DNA of 64,000 nt from Amycolatopsis keratiniphila subsp. keratiniphila (GTDB lineage: Bacteria > Actinomycetota > Actinomycetes > Mycobacteriales > Pseudonocardiaceae): the NCBI RefSeq assembly GCF_001620365.2, contig NZ_LQMT02000021.1, positions 96,160-160,159 of the forward strand, written 5' to 3'. The stretch's first letter is position 1. The number at the start of each line of letters is the position of its first letter. A program made the translations under genes and the position numbers. Shown in pieces: positions 1-8,447 of the stretch. Below the pieces are notes generated by a model. That model ran no database searches. It saw only the letters and a program-made list of their open reading frames with translations, and was not told where the DNA came from.

Positions 1-450
1 CAAAAGACCGACCGCCGGGCCGAGGTTCAGCACGGTGTGCAGCAGCACCGCGCCTCCGATGGCCGAGGCACCCGCCAGCGCGCCACGCAACAGGGCGCAG
101 ATCATCACCGTGCCCATCAGATGGGTCCAGGTGATCGACGTGATCGCGCCGTCCTGCGTGAACGGCGCGGCCACCAGGACGAACAGGGCGCCGAACCCGG
201 CGTCCACCGCGGGAACCAGCCGCGTCCCGGCCGGAGGGCGGCGGAAGATCCAGGCGGCTTCGGCGACGTTCGGCACCAGGTGGAGCAGCACGAACATCCA
301 CAGCACCGACCCGCCGGTGCCCGCCGTCCAGAGCGCCTGCGCCAGCATCACCAGGCGGAACGCCACCGGGACCAAGATGAGCCAGGGCAACGTGGTCCGC
401 ACCAGCCGCGCCGGGATCCCGGCGCCCCCTCCGAGCATCAGCACTCTCAC
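1..450 (-). CDS. Membrane protein, N-terminal part only (cut by left edge)
   Basis: An open frame of 150 codons reads leftwards from a GTG at 450 and leaves the window without a stop. A GGGGAGGGG tract lies about 6 nt before the GTG and supports this start; the in-frame ATG at 438 is an alternative. Nearly the whole product is hydrophobic, with about five membrane spans (roughly residues 20-40, 48-68, 79-97, 105-120 and 124-145). This could be the membrane input domain of a sensor kinase or a stand-alone membrane protein. No catalytic motif is visible, so no function is assigned. Confidence 0.6.
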   Translation of the reverse strand, partial: MRVLMLGGGAGIPARLVRTTLPWLILVPVAFRLVMLAQALWTAGTGGSVLWMFVLLHLVPNVAEAAWIFRRPPAGTRLVPAVDAGFGALFVLVAAPFTQDGAITSITWTHLMGTVMICALLRGALAGASAIGGAVLLHTVLNLGPAVGLL

Positions 451-476
451 GCTGCCCCTCCCCCGGATCAGCCTTC

Positions 477-508
477 CTGAAATGGCGACAAAGCCGCATT
501 CATTTCAG
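477..508. terminator. Small inverted repeat downstream of the MFS gene
   Basis: CTGAAATG at 477-484 and CATTTCAG at 501-508 form an 8-bp perfect inverted repeat with a 16-nt loop, just past the stop of the minus-strand MFS gene and before the start of the next minus-strand gene. It could be a weak terminator or an operator for the gene starting at 450. Confidence 0.35.
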
Positions 509-547
509 TTTACGAGCAGTCAGCTTGCCCGGGCTCCGGCGAGGATG

Positions 548-1726
548 TCAACGGGCGACGGGCTCGGCGGCCTCCTCCCGTTTCCCCGCCCGCGCCGCGG
601 CCACCGCGGACGGCACGATCAGCGCGGCGGTCAAACCGACGAACAGGAACGACACCGAAAGCGACGTCACCTGCGCGATCCCTCCGATGAGCGGCGGCCC
701 GGCGAGGAATCCGGTGTAGGCGATCGCCGTGACGAAGGCCAGCTCCCGCTCGCCTCCGGTGCCGTCGGCGCGTTTCCCCGACGCTCCCGCGAGGCTCAAC
801 GCGATCGGGAAGGCGGCGGCCAGCCCGGCACCCGCCAGAGCGAAGCCGACGAACCCGAAGACCGGCAGGCTCGCCACCGCGGCCAGCACGAGGCCCGCCG
901 CGGCGATCCCGGCGCCGACCGCCAGCGCACGTGTCGCGCCGAAACGGTTCTGCAGCCAGGCACCCGCGAGCCTGGCGAGTGCCATGGCCAGCGCGAACCC
1001 CGAGTAGGCGAAGGCCGCGGCGCCGTCGCCGACCCCGTGCACGGACGTCATCAGCAGGGCGGACCAGTCCGAACTCGCACCCTCCGCGATCGCCGAGAAC
1101 AACGCGATGGCGGCGAGCAGCCAGAGGACGGGACGTTTGATCGGCGCCACCCGCGGTTTCTCGACGGGTTCGGTGTGCACGGGCCGCGCGCCCGGCACGG
1201 CCGTGATGACGAAGGCCAGCACGACCAGCGCGGCCAGCGCGGCGACTGTGAGATGCCGCCCTGGTGACCACTGGTGCGACGCGGCGAATCCGGCGGCGAC
1301 GGAGCCCGCCAGCGCGCCGAAGCTGAATCCGGCGTGCAGGATCGGCATGATGGCCCGCCCGGACCGGCGTTCCACCTCGACTCCCGCGACGTTCATCGCC
1401 ACGTCGAGCGCGCCGACACTCGCACCGAGGACGAACAGCGCCCCGGCGAGCAGGGCGACCGACGTCGAGAAGCCGATCATCGGCAACGCGGCGGCGGCGA
1501 TGATCGTGCTGCCCGCGACCACCGCGCGGGCACCGTGACGTTCGATCAGCCGCCCCGATATCGACGCCGCGATCAGCATGCCGACGCTGGCACCCAGCAG
1601 GGCCAGCCCGAAAACCCCCGGTGAGGCGTCCACCCTTTCCGACAACGCCGGCGTCCGCGGCGCCCAGGAGCCGAGCGCGGCCCCGTTGAGCGCGAACACG
1701 ACGAAAACGGCCGTACGGTCACGCAT
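548..1726 (-). CDS. Major facilitator superfamily transporter
   Basis: A 392-residue protein with about twelve hydrophobic segments and an MFS loop motif (GRLIERHGAR) between helices 2 and 3; length is normal for a 12-helix exporter. The ATG at 1726 is preceded by AAAGGAGA about 11 nt upstream, which favours it over a longer frame starting at 1789. It is transcribed divergently from the LacI-family gene at 1818 with a candidate operator between them, so the regulator probably controls it. The substrate cannot be read from sequence; a small-molecule or sugar exporter is possible. Confidence 0.85.
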   Translation of the reverse strand: MRDRTAVFVVFALNGAALGSWAPRTPALSERVDASPGVFGLALLGASVGMLIAASISGRLIERHGARAVVAGSTIIAAAALPMIGFSTSVALLAGALFVLGASVGALDVAMNVAGVEVERRSGRAIMPILHAGFSFGALAGSVAAGFAASHQWSPGRHLTVAALAALVVLAFVITAVPGARPVHTEPVEKPRVAPIKRPVLWLLAAIALFSAIAEGASSDWSALLMTSVHGVGDGAAAFAYSGFALAMALARLAGAWLQNRFGATRALAVGAGIAAAGLVLAAVASLPVFGFVGFALAGAGLAAAFPIALSLAGASGKRADGTGGERELAFVTAIAYTGFLAGPPLIGGIAQVTSLSVSFLFVGLTAALIVPSAVAAARAGKREEAAEPVAR

Positions 1727-1766
1727 AGACCCCAGTCTCCTTTCGATTCCTCTTCCCTCAGAATGA

Positions 1767-1780
1767 CTTAAGCGCTTCAG
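1767..1780. promoter_or_regulatory. Candidate LacI-family operator
   Basis: A 14-bp near-palindrome with the perfect core AAGCGCTT (1770-1777) and a central CG lies between the divergent MFS and LacI-family genes. LacI-family operators are typically short palindromes with a central CG, so this is the likely site for the product of the gene at 1818. The assignment rests on position and symmetry only. Confidence 0.55.
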
Positions 1781-1817
1781 AAAGTCCACCGGCGCAGCCC
1801 GGGACTACACTGCGCCG

Positions 1818-2897
1818 GTGACCAGCACGCGACGGCGAAGGCCGACGTTGGACGATGTCGCCGACGCCGTCGGGGTGTCGCGGGCGACCGTGTCCAACGC
1901 CTACAACCGGCCCGATCAGCTGTCCGCCCAGCTGCGGGAAGAGGTGCTTCGCGCGGCCAAGAAGATCGGGTACGCGGGGCCGAACCCGACCGCGCGCAGT
2001 CTCGCCACCAGCCGCACCGGCGCGATCGCCGTCCTGCTCGACACGAACCTCTCGACGGCGTTCTCGGATCCCGCGTTGTCGCTCACCCTCGACGCGCTCT
2101 CGACCGTCGTCGACCCCGAGGGCCACGCCCTCCTGCTGCTCCCCGGCGACGGCGAGAGCGGCGGGCCGCGCGCGGAGCGGATCCTGACCGCGCAGGCCGA
2201 CATCGCGGTGGCGTATTCGCTGGCCGACGGCGCGCCGGCACTGAACGCGGTCCGGGACCGGGGGATGCCGCTGGTGGTGATCGACCAGCCGCATATCCGC
2301 GGTTCGGCCAGGATCGGCGTCGCGGACCGGGCGGGAGCGGCCGCCGCGGCCCGGCACCTGGTGGAACTCGGGCACCGGCGGATCGGGATCTTCTCCGCGC
2401 AGTGCCTCTCGGCGCCCCGCGGCGGGGAATTGAGCGTGACCGAGGCCGGGAACAGCCGATTCCACGACAACCGCGAACGGATGTCCGGTTACCTCCAGAC
2501 GCTGGCGGAGGCCGGGATCCCGGCGGCGGACGTGCCGATCTGGGAGGCCTCCGGGCTCTCGATCGAAGGAGCGCTGCCGAGCGCTTTCGGCCTGCTCGAC
2601 CGGCATCCGCGGCCGACGGCGCTGCTGTGCATGTCGGACCTGCTGGCGCTGGCGGCGATCTCGGCGGCCAGACATCTCGGCCTGTCGGTCCCGGGTGATC
2701 TTTCGGTCGTGGGCTTCGACGACGTCCCGCCCGCCCGGTGGTCCGAACCACCGCTGACGACCGTTCGGCAGGATCTCGCCGCCAAGGGCCAGGCGGCCGG
2801 CGAGCTGGTGCTGGGCCTGTTGCGCGGGGAGAAGGCCCCCGCCCCCGCCGAGATACCCGCCGAGCTGGTCGTCAGGGACTCCACCGCGCCCGCGTAG
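1818..2897 (+). CDS. LacI-family transcriptional regulator
   Basis: A 359-residue repressor of standard length. Residues about 9-30 form the LacI helix-turn-helix (TLDDVADAVGVSRATVSN), followed by the hinge helix and a periplasmic-binding-protein-like ligand domain; the C-terminal part keeps the family segment VVGFDDVPPARW. An unusual stretch around residues 190-220 lengthens the ligand domain. It lies head-to-head with the MFS gene and the AAGCGCTT palindrome falls between them, so local control of the exporter is inferred. The ligand is unknown. Confidence 0.9.
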   Translation: MTSTRRRRPTLDDVADAVGVSRATVSNAYNRPDQLSAQLREEVLRAAKKIGYAGPNPTARSLATSRTGAIAVLLDTNLSTAFSDPALSLTLDALSTVVDPEGHALLLLPGDGESGGPRAERILTAQADIAVAYSLADGAPALNAVRDRGMPLVVIDQPHIRGSARIGVADRAGAAAAARHLVELGHRRIGIFSAQCLSAPRGGELSVTEAGNSRFHDNRERMSGYLQTLAEAGIPAADVPIWEASGLSIEGALPSAFGLLDRHPRPTALLCMSDLLALAAISAARHLGLSVPGDLSVVGFDDVPPARWSEPPLTTVRQDLAAKGQAAGELVLGLLRGEKAPAPAEIPAELVVRDSTAPA

Positions 2898-3085
2898 CAG
2901 CCGATTTCGGCGAGCACAAGGCGCTCCCGGCGATATGTGGACAACTCGCCCCGATCGAGCGGCGCACAACTACTTATCCACAGAAGTAGAAATGCGGGCA
3001 GACAAAGCCTTCCCCGCGCGCCATCGTGGAATCACACATTCACCGACGGCGAACCAGCCGCCGATTCACGGGGGAGAACCCAGCC

Positions 3086-3475
3086 ATGCAACGACGTTTG
3101 ACGAACCTGCGCGCCCGCCTCCCGCACGTGCTCCTACTGGCCCTGGCAGGCCTGCTGACCAGCGCCGGAGTCGCCAGTGCAGCCACCGCACCGCCGCAGC
3201 CCGACTGCCAGAAGGGCGAGTTCTGCGTATGGGGCGCGGAATCGTACGGCGGCACGGTGCACAAATTCGACCTGCGCACCTCCAATCCCGAGGAATGCAT
3301 TCCCCTGCCCCAGGACTTCGACGGGCATTCGTTCGTCAACCGGCTGAGCCGTGACGTGACGATTTACCAGAGCGAGGAATGCACGACGGAGGGAGATTTC
3401 ATCACCTATCCGGGTGGCGGCACCTACGTACCGCAGGGACCGTTCGTGATCCGCGCCCTCAAGATCTGGGACTGA
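3086..3475 (+). CDS. Secreted peptidase inhibitor family I36-like protein
   Basis: A 129-residue protein starting at the ATG at 3086, preceded by GGGGGAGAA. The first 32 residues are a classic signal peptide (basic start, Leu/Ala core, VASA cut site). The mature part is small with four cysteines and the pattern FCVWG...GG, typical of the I36 (Streptomyces metalloproteinase inhibitor, SMPI-like) and beta/gamma-crystallin-like fold. It is expected to be exported and stabilised by disulfides. A second member is at 11367-11738. Actual protease inhibition is unproven; it may equally be a structural extracellular protein. Confidence 0.75.
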   Translation: MQRRLTNLRARLPHVLLLALAGLLTSAGVASAATAPPQPDCQKGEFCVWGAESYGGTVHKFDLRTSNPEECIPLPQDFDGHSFVNRLSRDVTIYQSEECTTEGDFITYPGGGTYVPQGPFVIRALKIWD

Positions 3476-3537
3476 CCACCCCGGCGGTTCGCGCCGGTCG
3501 CTCGCGGACGAGTCGACTCGCGACCTGCGCGAACCCA

Positions 3538-3604
3538 GGGGCCGCTCCCCCGAAGCGGCCCCGGCCCGTGAGCGCGTCACCCCGCGTCGTGACGCGCTCA
3601 CGGG
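3538..3604. terminator. Two tandem hairpins, strong terminator region
   Basis: GGGGCCGCT/AGCGGCCCC (3538-3546 with 3554-3562) is followed at once by a perfect 16-bp stem (3565-3580 with 3589-3604, 8-nt loop). They lie about 60 nt past the I36 gene and before the tRNA. The second hairpin is very stable and is a good transcription stop even without a long T run. Confidence 0.75.
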
Positions 3605-3717
3605 TGTTCCAAAAAACGGTGGGCTCGACCTGAAACGATCTGGCGGTGTCGAACGATCGACAGGTTGGCGACGGCTAAGCTGCCGATGCTGGGCGACACC
3701 CAACGTCGCCGACGTCG

Positions 3718-3791
3718 GCCCTCGTAGCTCAGCTGGATAGAGCAAGAGCCTTCTAATCTCTAGGTCGCAGGTTCAAGTCCTGCCGGGGGCA
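3718..3791 (+). tRNA. tRNA-Arg (anticodon TCT)
   Basis: A full cloverleaf can be drawn: acceptor GCCCTCG/CGGGGGC (one G-T pair), D stem GCTC/GAGC, anticodon loop CTTCTAA with anticodon TCT at 3752-3754, T stem GCAGG/CCTGC with loop TTCAAGT, discriminator A. It reads AGA (and AGG) arginine codons. CCA is not encoded. The anticodon stem AGAGC/TCTCT has a C-T mismatch at the pair next to the loop, which is unusual. An integrase remnant lies directly downstream, so its 3' end has probably served as an attachment site. Confidence 0.9.
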
Positions 3792-3803
3792 CGCCGCCAC
3801 GGG

Positions 3804-3837
3804 GAACCCCCTGGTCACGAGAGTGACCAGGGGGTTC
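3804..3837. terminator. Terminator after tRNA-Arg
   Basis: A perfect 15-bp stem (AACCCCCTGGTCAC-type arm at 3804-3818 and its complement at 3823-3837) with a GAGA loop and a pyrimidine-rich tail begins 12 nt after the tRNA. It also stands between the tRNA and the end of the convergent integrase remnant, so it may stop transcription from both sides. Confidence 0.85.
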
Positions 3838-3843
3838 TTCTCC

Positions 3844-4595
3844 TCATCGCCAGGTCGGCCCATGGTTTTGAGGGCACCCACCGGACAGGTCTTCCAGCGC
3901 CAGGCCGGCTTGCGGACCGACCCCGCCGCGCTCCACATACACGTCCTGACTGGTGCTGGGCTTGTCGTGCCCCACGTGGTCGGCGATCTGGCGAGCAGTC
4001 AGTCCGGCATCGCGGAGGACGCCGATCAGGTAGTGCCGCCAGTCGTGTGGGTGCAGCCCGGCGAAGAGTGTGCCTTCAACGACGCGGCGGATGTACTCGC
4101 GGGTGTTGTCGGCGTCCCTCAGCGTGCCCCTGGAGAAGGGGAACAGCCAAGGTGACTCCCGACTTCGCGTGACGTCATTTGAGGATGCCCATGACCCACC
4201 CAGGCGGGCGATGCGTCGCATCCCCGCCGGAGTCTTGATGTGATCTTGAACAATGAGCCCCACCCCCACCCGGATCACCGTGCCGTGGAACCAGATGGCT
4301 CGACGGTCAAAGTCCACCAGTGTCCCTGAGTCAAGTGCCAGTAATTCACCAATGCGGCAGCCCAGTCCCGAGAGCGCCTCTTGGGTGTCGACGAGATCCA
4401 CCGCACCGCACGGCGCGAGTCATGGAACAGTTCGAGGGCCGCGCTCGCTGTGCCCGGGGTGACGAGTCGCTCTTGCCCCTCGGGACGCTCATGGATTCGA
4501 TCTCGCGGACGGGGGTTGTCGTCGAGTGCGTCGCGACGAACCATCAGTGCGCAGGCCCCAGTCAGCACTGCCCGGCAATGTTTGACTGCGCCACC
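3844..4595 (-). pseudogene. Degraded tyrosine-recombinase integrase
   Basis: The frame ending at 3844 holds the catalytic half of a phage-type tyrosine recombinase: GCRIGELLAL (box I Arg), HDWRHY (HxxR), VGHDKPSTSQDVY (GH and the Tyr region). Upstream homology continues in a different frame (MVRRDALDDNP, about 4540), so the gene is frameshifted near 4400, and the N-terminal core-binding and arm-binding domains are absent. It ends about 50 nt from tRNA-Arg and points at it, the usual layout of an element integrated at a tRNA 3' end. Probably inactive; no second att copy was found by eye. Confidence 0.7.
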
Positions 4596-4983
4596 GCCCT
4601 TGTCCTCCCTGGCTACGGTGAATATTTGTCCACAATGGACACGAGCATTTCCTGCTTGGTCCTTGCAACTTTGTCCGCAGTGAAGAAATATTGTCAATAC
4701 TTGTTCGTATGCAAGCATCGAACAAAACCACCGCTAGAGGTGTTGGCCTTCACTTCCATTGCGAATCGGGCGACCTACGAACAGCGCCGCCGAATTCCTG
4801 AAGTTGTTGACGCTGCCCTTAACGGTCTCACTATCACGCCCGCTACTAGCGGCACGTTTACGCTCCTGGACTACCGGATCAACGACACACCCCAACCTCA
4901 TCGAACGCCACCGAGACTCTGATCTGGACGCTCAAACAGGACTAGCCAACCGCTTCGCCCGACCTGGTGCTTCGACCCAGCCT
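4596..4983. other. Gene-poor, less GC-rich remnant DNA
   Basis: No convincing gene is visible. The stretch is clearly richer in A and T than its surroundings (for example around 4620-4740) and contains a 15-bp inverted repeat TGTCCA-CAA-TGGACA at 4627-4641. It is best read as leftover of the integrated element upstream of the integrase remnant. Confidence 0.45.
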
Positions 4984-5331
4984 TCACCCGGAGATGACCA
5001 GCCAGTCAATCACCACGATGACCAAGAACACCGCCGCGCCCACAGCGACCCCAAACCACCGTGACCTGCGTCGACGGTCCAGACGCGTGACACACAGCGC
5101 GCCGAGAATAATTGCGGCTATCCAGCCGCCCAGCGGAAACCAGAACGCGAAGTTCTGGCCAGTGCTGGTGCACAAGAACGACTCGTCGCCCGGCCGGCAC
5201 GAGTCGCTGCTCATCGCCCCACCCGCACCGAGCGTGAACGCGACCAGCCCACCTGCGAGCACCAACACCACGCACACCGCCGTCAGGAGCCCGCGGCGCT
5301 CTGACGGTTCCGGCGCGTTCAAGAAGCTCAC
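4984..5331 (-). CDS. Small membrane protein, unknown function
   Basis: A 115-residue protein with three hydrophobic helices (about residues 14-38, 60-82 and 90-112) and two cysteines in the first extracytoplasmic loop that could pair. The GTG at 5331 overlaps the TGA of the preceding lipoprotein gene (GTGA), which suggests translational coupling and sets the start; a longer frame to 5661 would run through the lipoprotein gene. It forms an operon with the lipoprotein and the ESX-like hydrolase upstream. No family recognised. Confidence 0.65.
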   Translation of the reverse strand: MSFLNAPEPSERRGLLTAVCVVLVLAGGLVAFTLGAGGAMSSDSCRPGDESFLCTSTGQNFAFWFPLGGWIAAIILGALCVTRLDRRRRSRWFGVAVGAAVFLVIVVIDWLVISG

Positions 5332-5927
5332 CCTCGCATCGTTCCCGAAGCAGGAGCCCCGCCAGCGCTTTGCTTGGCCGCGGTCGTCAAGTGACAACCA
5401 GTCTCGATCGAGATCACGGTGGTCTTGTCCGTCGACAGTGTCACGCTCGCCTGGTACTGGTCTTTCAGTTCGAACTCGAACGCTGGCGGCTTGCTCACCT
5501 GCAGTCCTGGCTTGTCGAACCCATGTGCCGCACCGACCTCGGTCACGATGCGCGTCGCCGCCGGCCACTGCTCGCCCGTGACCGGCTTCGGCGCGATCAG
5601 GAAGCTCAGGAACATCCGGACCGCGTCCCGGCTGTCCACGCCGGGGAAATCGTTCGCACACCCCGATTGGCGCCCATCCTGCTTGTCGACCCAGCCAGTC
5701 ACTCCCAGCTCCGCAGAGAGTCTGGCTTGCAGGGCATGGCGGAGCCTGTCGTAGTGCGCGACAGCCTCATCGATCGACGGCCTACGGGAAAGCTCTGCAT
5801 ACTGATCCTGACTGGGCATCGACTTCTCCGACGACGGTGTTCCAACGTACTGCCCGCTATCACTGCACGCCGCCACCAGCAGCAGGCCCGCGGCCATGAT
5901 CACGGCAAAAGACGTTCGGCTCGGCAT
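5328..5927 (-). CDS. Putative lipoprotein, DUF-type
   Basis: A 199-residue protein with a lipoprotein signal sequence: hydrophobic stretch then the lipobox LVAAC at about residues 17-21, so it should be anchored outside the membrane. The rest is soluble with two further cysteines. Its ATG at 5927 follows the hydrolase stop at 5940 by 12 nt, and the next gene overlaps its stop codon, so it is the middle gene of an operon of hydrolase, lipoprotein and membrane protein. Such lipoprotein genes commonly follow ESX/WXG-like hydrolase genes in Pseudonocardiaceae. Function unknown. Confidence 0.7.
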   Translation of the reverse strand: MPSRTSFAVIMAAGLLLVAACSDSGQYVGTPSSEKSMPSQDQYAELSRRPSIDEAVAHYDRLRHALQARLSAELGVTGWVDKQDGRQSGCANDFPGVDSRDAVRMFLSFLIAPKPVTGEQWPAATRIVTEVGAAHGFDKPGLQVSKPPAFEFELKDQYQASVTLSTDKTTVISIETGCHLTTAAKQSAGGAPASGTMRG

Positions 5928-5939
5928 GAAATAGTCTTC

Positions 5940-7634
5940 CTAGCGTGCGGCGACAGCCAGCTGCGGCATACCCGCAACGACAGCGGCGATGTTGTGCTTG
6001 CTGGTCGAATCAGCCCCACCGGGCATGGTCTTGGTGTACTCGCTGTGCCCCTGCGACGCAGCCAGCGGAGCGCCATCAGCGCCCACCGCGGCATCAGCGG
6101 ACAGCTGGTTCATGCCCTCCATCGCATACGGCGCCCGGCCATACCGCCACGTCTCCGGGACATACTGGGCGACCGCGTCACCCTCGGCCTTGATGTTGTA
6201 AGCATGCCCCTCCGGGACCTTCAGATCATGGGCAGTGTTGTCAGTCCCGAAATTGTTCGCAACCCCCGGGCTGCCGAACACCACCGCATCATCCACCCCA
6301 GTACCAGCGTGGGTGAGGCTGATCCCAGTCACGATCGACCCTTGCGAATGCCCCAACGCGGTCAAATGCGGATCAGTCGGGCGGGAGGCGTTGATGCCCT
6401 GATCGAACTTCGCCAGTTTGTCCGCGCCGACATCCACATTCTCTGCGGTCGCCAGCCCCATCAACGAGGCCGGATCATCGAACGTGGAGGGTTCGTAGCC
6501 GATCCAGGTGACCGTCGCCACCGAACCCCCGCCCTGGGTGGCGAGTATCCGCTCGGCGCTACGCGCGACACCATCCATGTCATCAACGTATCCGCGCATG
6601 TTCCCGTCCACCGTGGAGTTCATCCCGGGCGTGAACACCGCGACGTGCTCGGCGGTGTCGACATCACCGTTCGCGATCGCGGCCTTCGGATGGTCACCGG
6701 TCAGGTCCAGCGACATCAGCTGCCGATTCGGGTTCAGGCTGCCGTCCCGGTTGTGCATCATCCCGGTGATCGAATCGATCGCCTTCACCCGCTCCTCCAG
6801 GCGTGCGATCTCATCGGAATCGCCGTCCTCTCGACGCAGCCGCTCCAGCTCGGCGGTGAAACCGCGTTTCTGCTGCTCGAGCAGGTTCAGGTTCGCGCTG
6901 CTGCGATCAGCGGCCTTCACACCGTCCCGATTACCGACCCAATCCGGGTGCTGCGCGATCAACTGCTTGCGCTGAGCCTCGGACAAGGCTGCCCACCACG
7001 CGGCGTTGGTCGACGGATCCGCACCCACCGGCGGTGGAGCCAATACCGACAAAGCGCCGTTCACCGCCCCCGAGTTGCCGGCCGCGGCCAAGCTGGTGTT
7101 CTCATTGTCGTTCGCCGTCGCGTCGATGACGTTCCCGGCTTCGATCCGCCCCAGCACCGCACACAAGTCGTCATCGATGTCGGTGGCCTGCCGCAAGACC
7201 TGCTCGACCCGGCCTTTCAGCTCCTCAGCGAGCCGGGCGCGTTCCTCCGCGACCAGCTGCGTCTGCTCCGGCGGTACGTTCGGCACCCCGTTGTCGACGA
7301 CCGCGCCATCCGCTGCGATGGTGAAGTGGTTGCCCGAGGCGATCGCTTCCGCTTCCCGCACCCCGTTCTGCACACCGGTGATCGCGTCCCCGGTGTCACC
7401 GGCCGCTCTGCGGAGCGCCGCGACGTCCGCGGCATACTCCTCGAGGCCATCGATGATCTGGTTGACCTCGGCCGCCGCCGCGCCGGCCGCGTCACCATGC
7501 CAGCCCTCAGGTGTGTTGATGTCGCGCAGATCATCCGAGCACGCCACCAGCTTGTTGTAGGCGGCATTGATCGCTCCGACAGCCTCCTGCAGCACCGCCG
7601 GATTCCAGTGCTTGGCCTCACCCCACGTCACCAT
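5940..7634 (-). CDS. Alpha/beta hydrolase with ESX/WXG-like N-terminus (DUF1023-like)
   Basis: A 564-residue protein. The first about 100 residues are helical with a W-G element (EGWHGDAA), like WXG100-type proteins fused to toxin or hydrolase domains. Charged coiled-coil helices follow (about 120-300). The C-terminal half is an alpha/beta hydrolase with nucleophile elbow GHSQGS (Ser430) and plausible Asp486 and His530. The ATG at 7634 overlaps the stop of the short ESX-like gene upstream by one base. Probably exported by a type VII system as a cell-envelope or toxin-like hydrolase (inference); the substrate is unknown. Confidence 0.75.
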   Translation of the reverse strand: MVTWGEAKHWNPAVLQEAVGAINAAYNKLVACSDDLRDINTPEGWHGDAAGAAAAEVNQIIDGLEEYAADVAALRRAAGDTGDAITGVQNGVREAEAIASGNHFTIAADGAVVDNGVPNVPPEQTQLVAEERARLAEELKGRVEQVLRQATDIDDDLCAVLGRIEAGNVIDATANDNENTSLAAAGNSGAVNGALSVLAPPPVGADPSTNAAWWAALSEAQRKQLIAQHPDWVGNRDGVKAADRSSANLNLLEQQKRGFTAELERLRREDGDSDEIARLEERVKAIDSITGMMHNRDGSLNPNRQLMSLDLTGDHPKAAIANGDVDTAEHVAVFTPGMNSTVDGNMRGYVDDMDGVARSAERILATQGGGSVATVTWIGYEPSTFDDPASLMGLATAENVDVGADKLAKFDQGINASRPTDPHLTALGHSQGSIVTGISLTHAGTGVDDAVVFGSPGVANNFGTDNTAHDLKVPEGHAYNIKAEGDAVAQYVPETWRYGRAPYAMEGMNQLSADAAVGADGAPLAASQGHSEYTKTMPGGADSTSKHNIAAVVAGMPQLAVAAR

Positions 7635-7948
7635 CAGCTGGCCTTCACCGGCCCTGGCACGGGCACCGTGATGTCCGCCGCCGCTGCCGCTTCCCGACCC
7701 GAATACAAGTCCGCGGCCTTCGTCATGTTTCCCGCGTGGGTATCGAGGCGTGCTTCGAAGCTCGCCTGCCGAGACACCAGCACATGCTTGACCCGAGCCA
7801 TCGCCAGCGCTGCCCGCTACCCCGGCATGCCAAGATCACCCGTCGGCACGGCGGCCGGACAACCAGCGCTCCGTAACCCGTCGACGACCCGACCGGCAGC
7901 CTGACCGGTGCCGCGGATCTTGTCGACCACCACCTGATAGCCCGTCAC
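7634..7948 (-). pseudogene. Small ESX/WXG100-like gene interrupted by an in-frame TAG
   Basis: From the GTG at 7948 (GGGGAGG just upstream) a small helical protein is encoded that looks like the partner normally found before DUF1023-type hydrolases. Codon 44 is TAG (7819-7817). The same frame then continues to a TGA at 7634 that overlaps the hydrolase start. An in-frame ATG at 7801 could restart a 55-residue C-terminal piece. Without the amber codon the product would be 104 residues, the usual WXG100 size. Either a recent nonsense mutation or two split peptides; an error in the sequence is also possible. Confidence 0.55.
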
Positions 7949-8199
7949 AAACGCCTCCCCGTCGTCGGTAACCAACGGTCACCCTACGACAGCGACGCGT
8001 ACCCATTCAACCCGTCACACCACCTGTGAACAGCTAAAACAATGTTTCGAGGCGATCTACCCACACGCACGTAAGTAGGACTACTCAATCCGGAGCATCG
8101 GCCGCTCGATCGCCGGAATCCGAAGGTTTCTCGCTGTGCCGTCGGCCCGCCTTCTTGGCAATTGCTCGCATAAGGCCACATTCGGTCTTTCGTTCACCC

Positions 8200-8240
8200 G
8201 CGACCGGCCCCGAGGTCTGGTGGGGCTCGGGGCCGGTCGC
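8200..8240. terminator. Strong GC hairpin
   Basis: Two perfect 15-nt arms (8200-8214 and 8226-8240, GCGACCGGCCCCGAG and its complement) with an 11-nt loop. No gene ends next to it on either strand, apart from the seven-codon minus-strand ORF about 55 nt to its right, for which it would be a downstream terminator. This supports a lost or truncated gene there. Confidence 0.6.
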
Positions 8241-8355
8241 TTCCGCTGCCCGGCGGAACCGGTGGTCACGCCAGGCGATCCCTTGTCATTTCAGGTCAGT
8301 AGTCACGTCCTGCGGTCATGCCGGTTACCTCCTCTCTTTCGAGGGCCCCCTCGAC

Positions 8356-8428
8356 GACGAGATTTACGGCAAACGGGTTGTCCGAGCCCGATCCTCGGAC
8401 GCTGATCAACGATCTCTGAACAATGCTG
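8356..8428. repeat. Regulatory repeat, copy 1 (with 11771-11846)
   Basis: This about 73-bp segment matches 11771-11846 in the same orientation, sharing blocks such as GGACGCTGATCAAC and TACGGCAA...GTTGTC. On the minus strand each copy ends about 35 nt before an ATG with a good ribosome site: the I36 gene at 11738 and a seven-codon ORF at 8319. It is therefore best read as a minus-strand promoter block, although each copy also lies upstream of a plus-strand gene. Confidence 0.5.
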
Positions 8429-8447
8429 GCCGGGGATGGAGGGGAAT

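Larger units (their letters stand above)
7949..8447. other. Intergenic region between ESX-like operon and STAND gene
   Basis: No full gene is visible. It should hold the promoter of the leftward operon and that of the rightward STAND gene, a strong hairpin (8200-8240), and an element repeated at 11771-11846. On the minus strand a perfect ribosome site (AGGAGG) at about 8330 precedes an ATG at 8319 that opens only seven codons (stop at 8296), which looks like the stump of a lost small gene. Confidence 0.5.

Noticed and set aside
5370..7904. Very long plus-strand open frame (844 codons) opposite the ESX-like operon
   Set aside because: It is antisense to the hydrolase and lipoprotein genes, has Arg/His/Pro-rich composition typical of high-GC shadow frames, and shows no domain.
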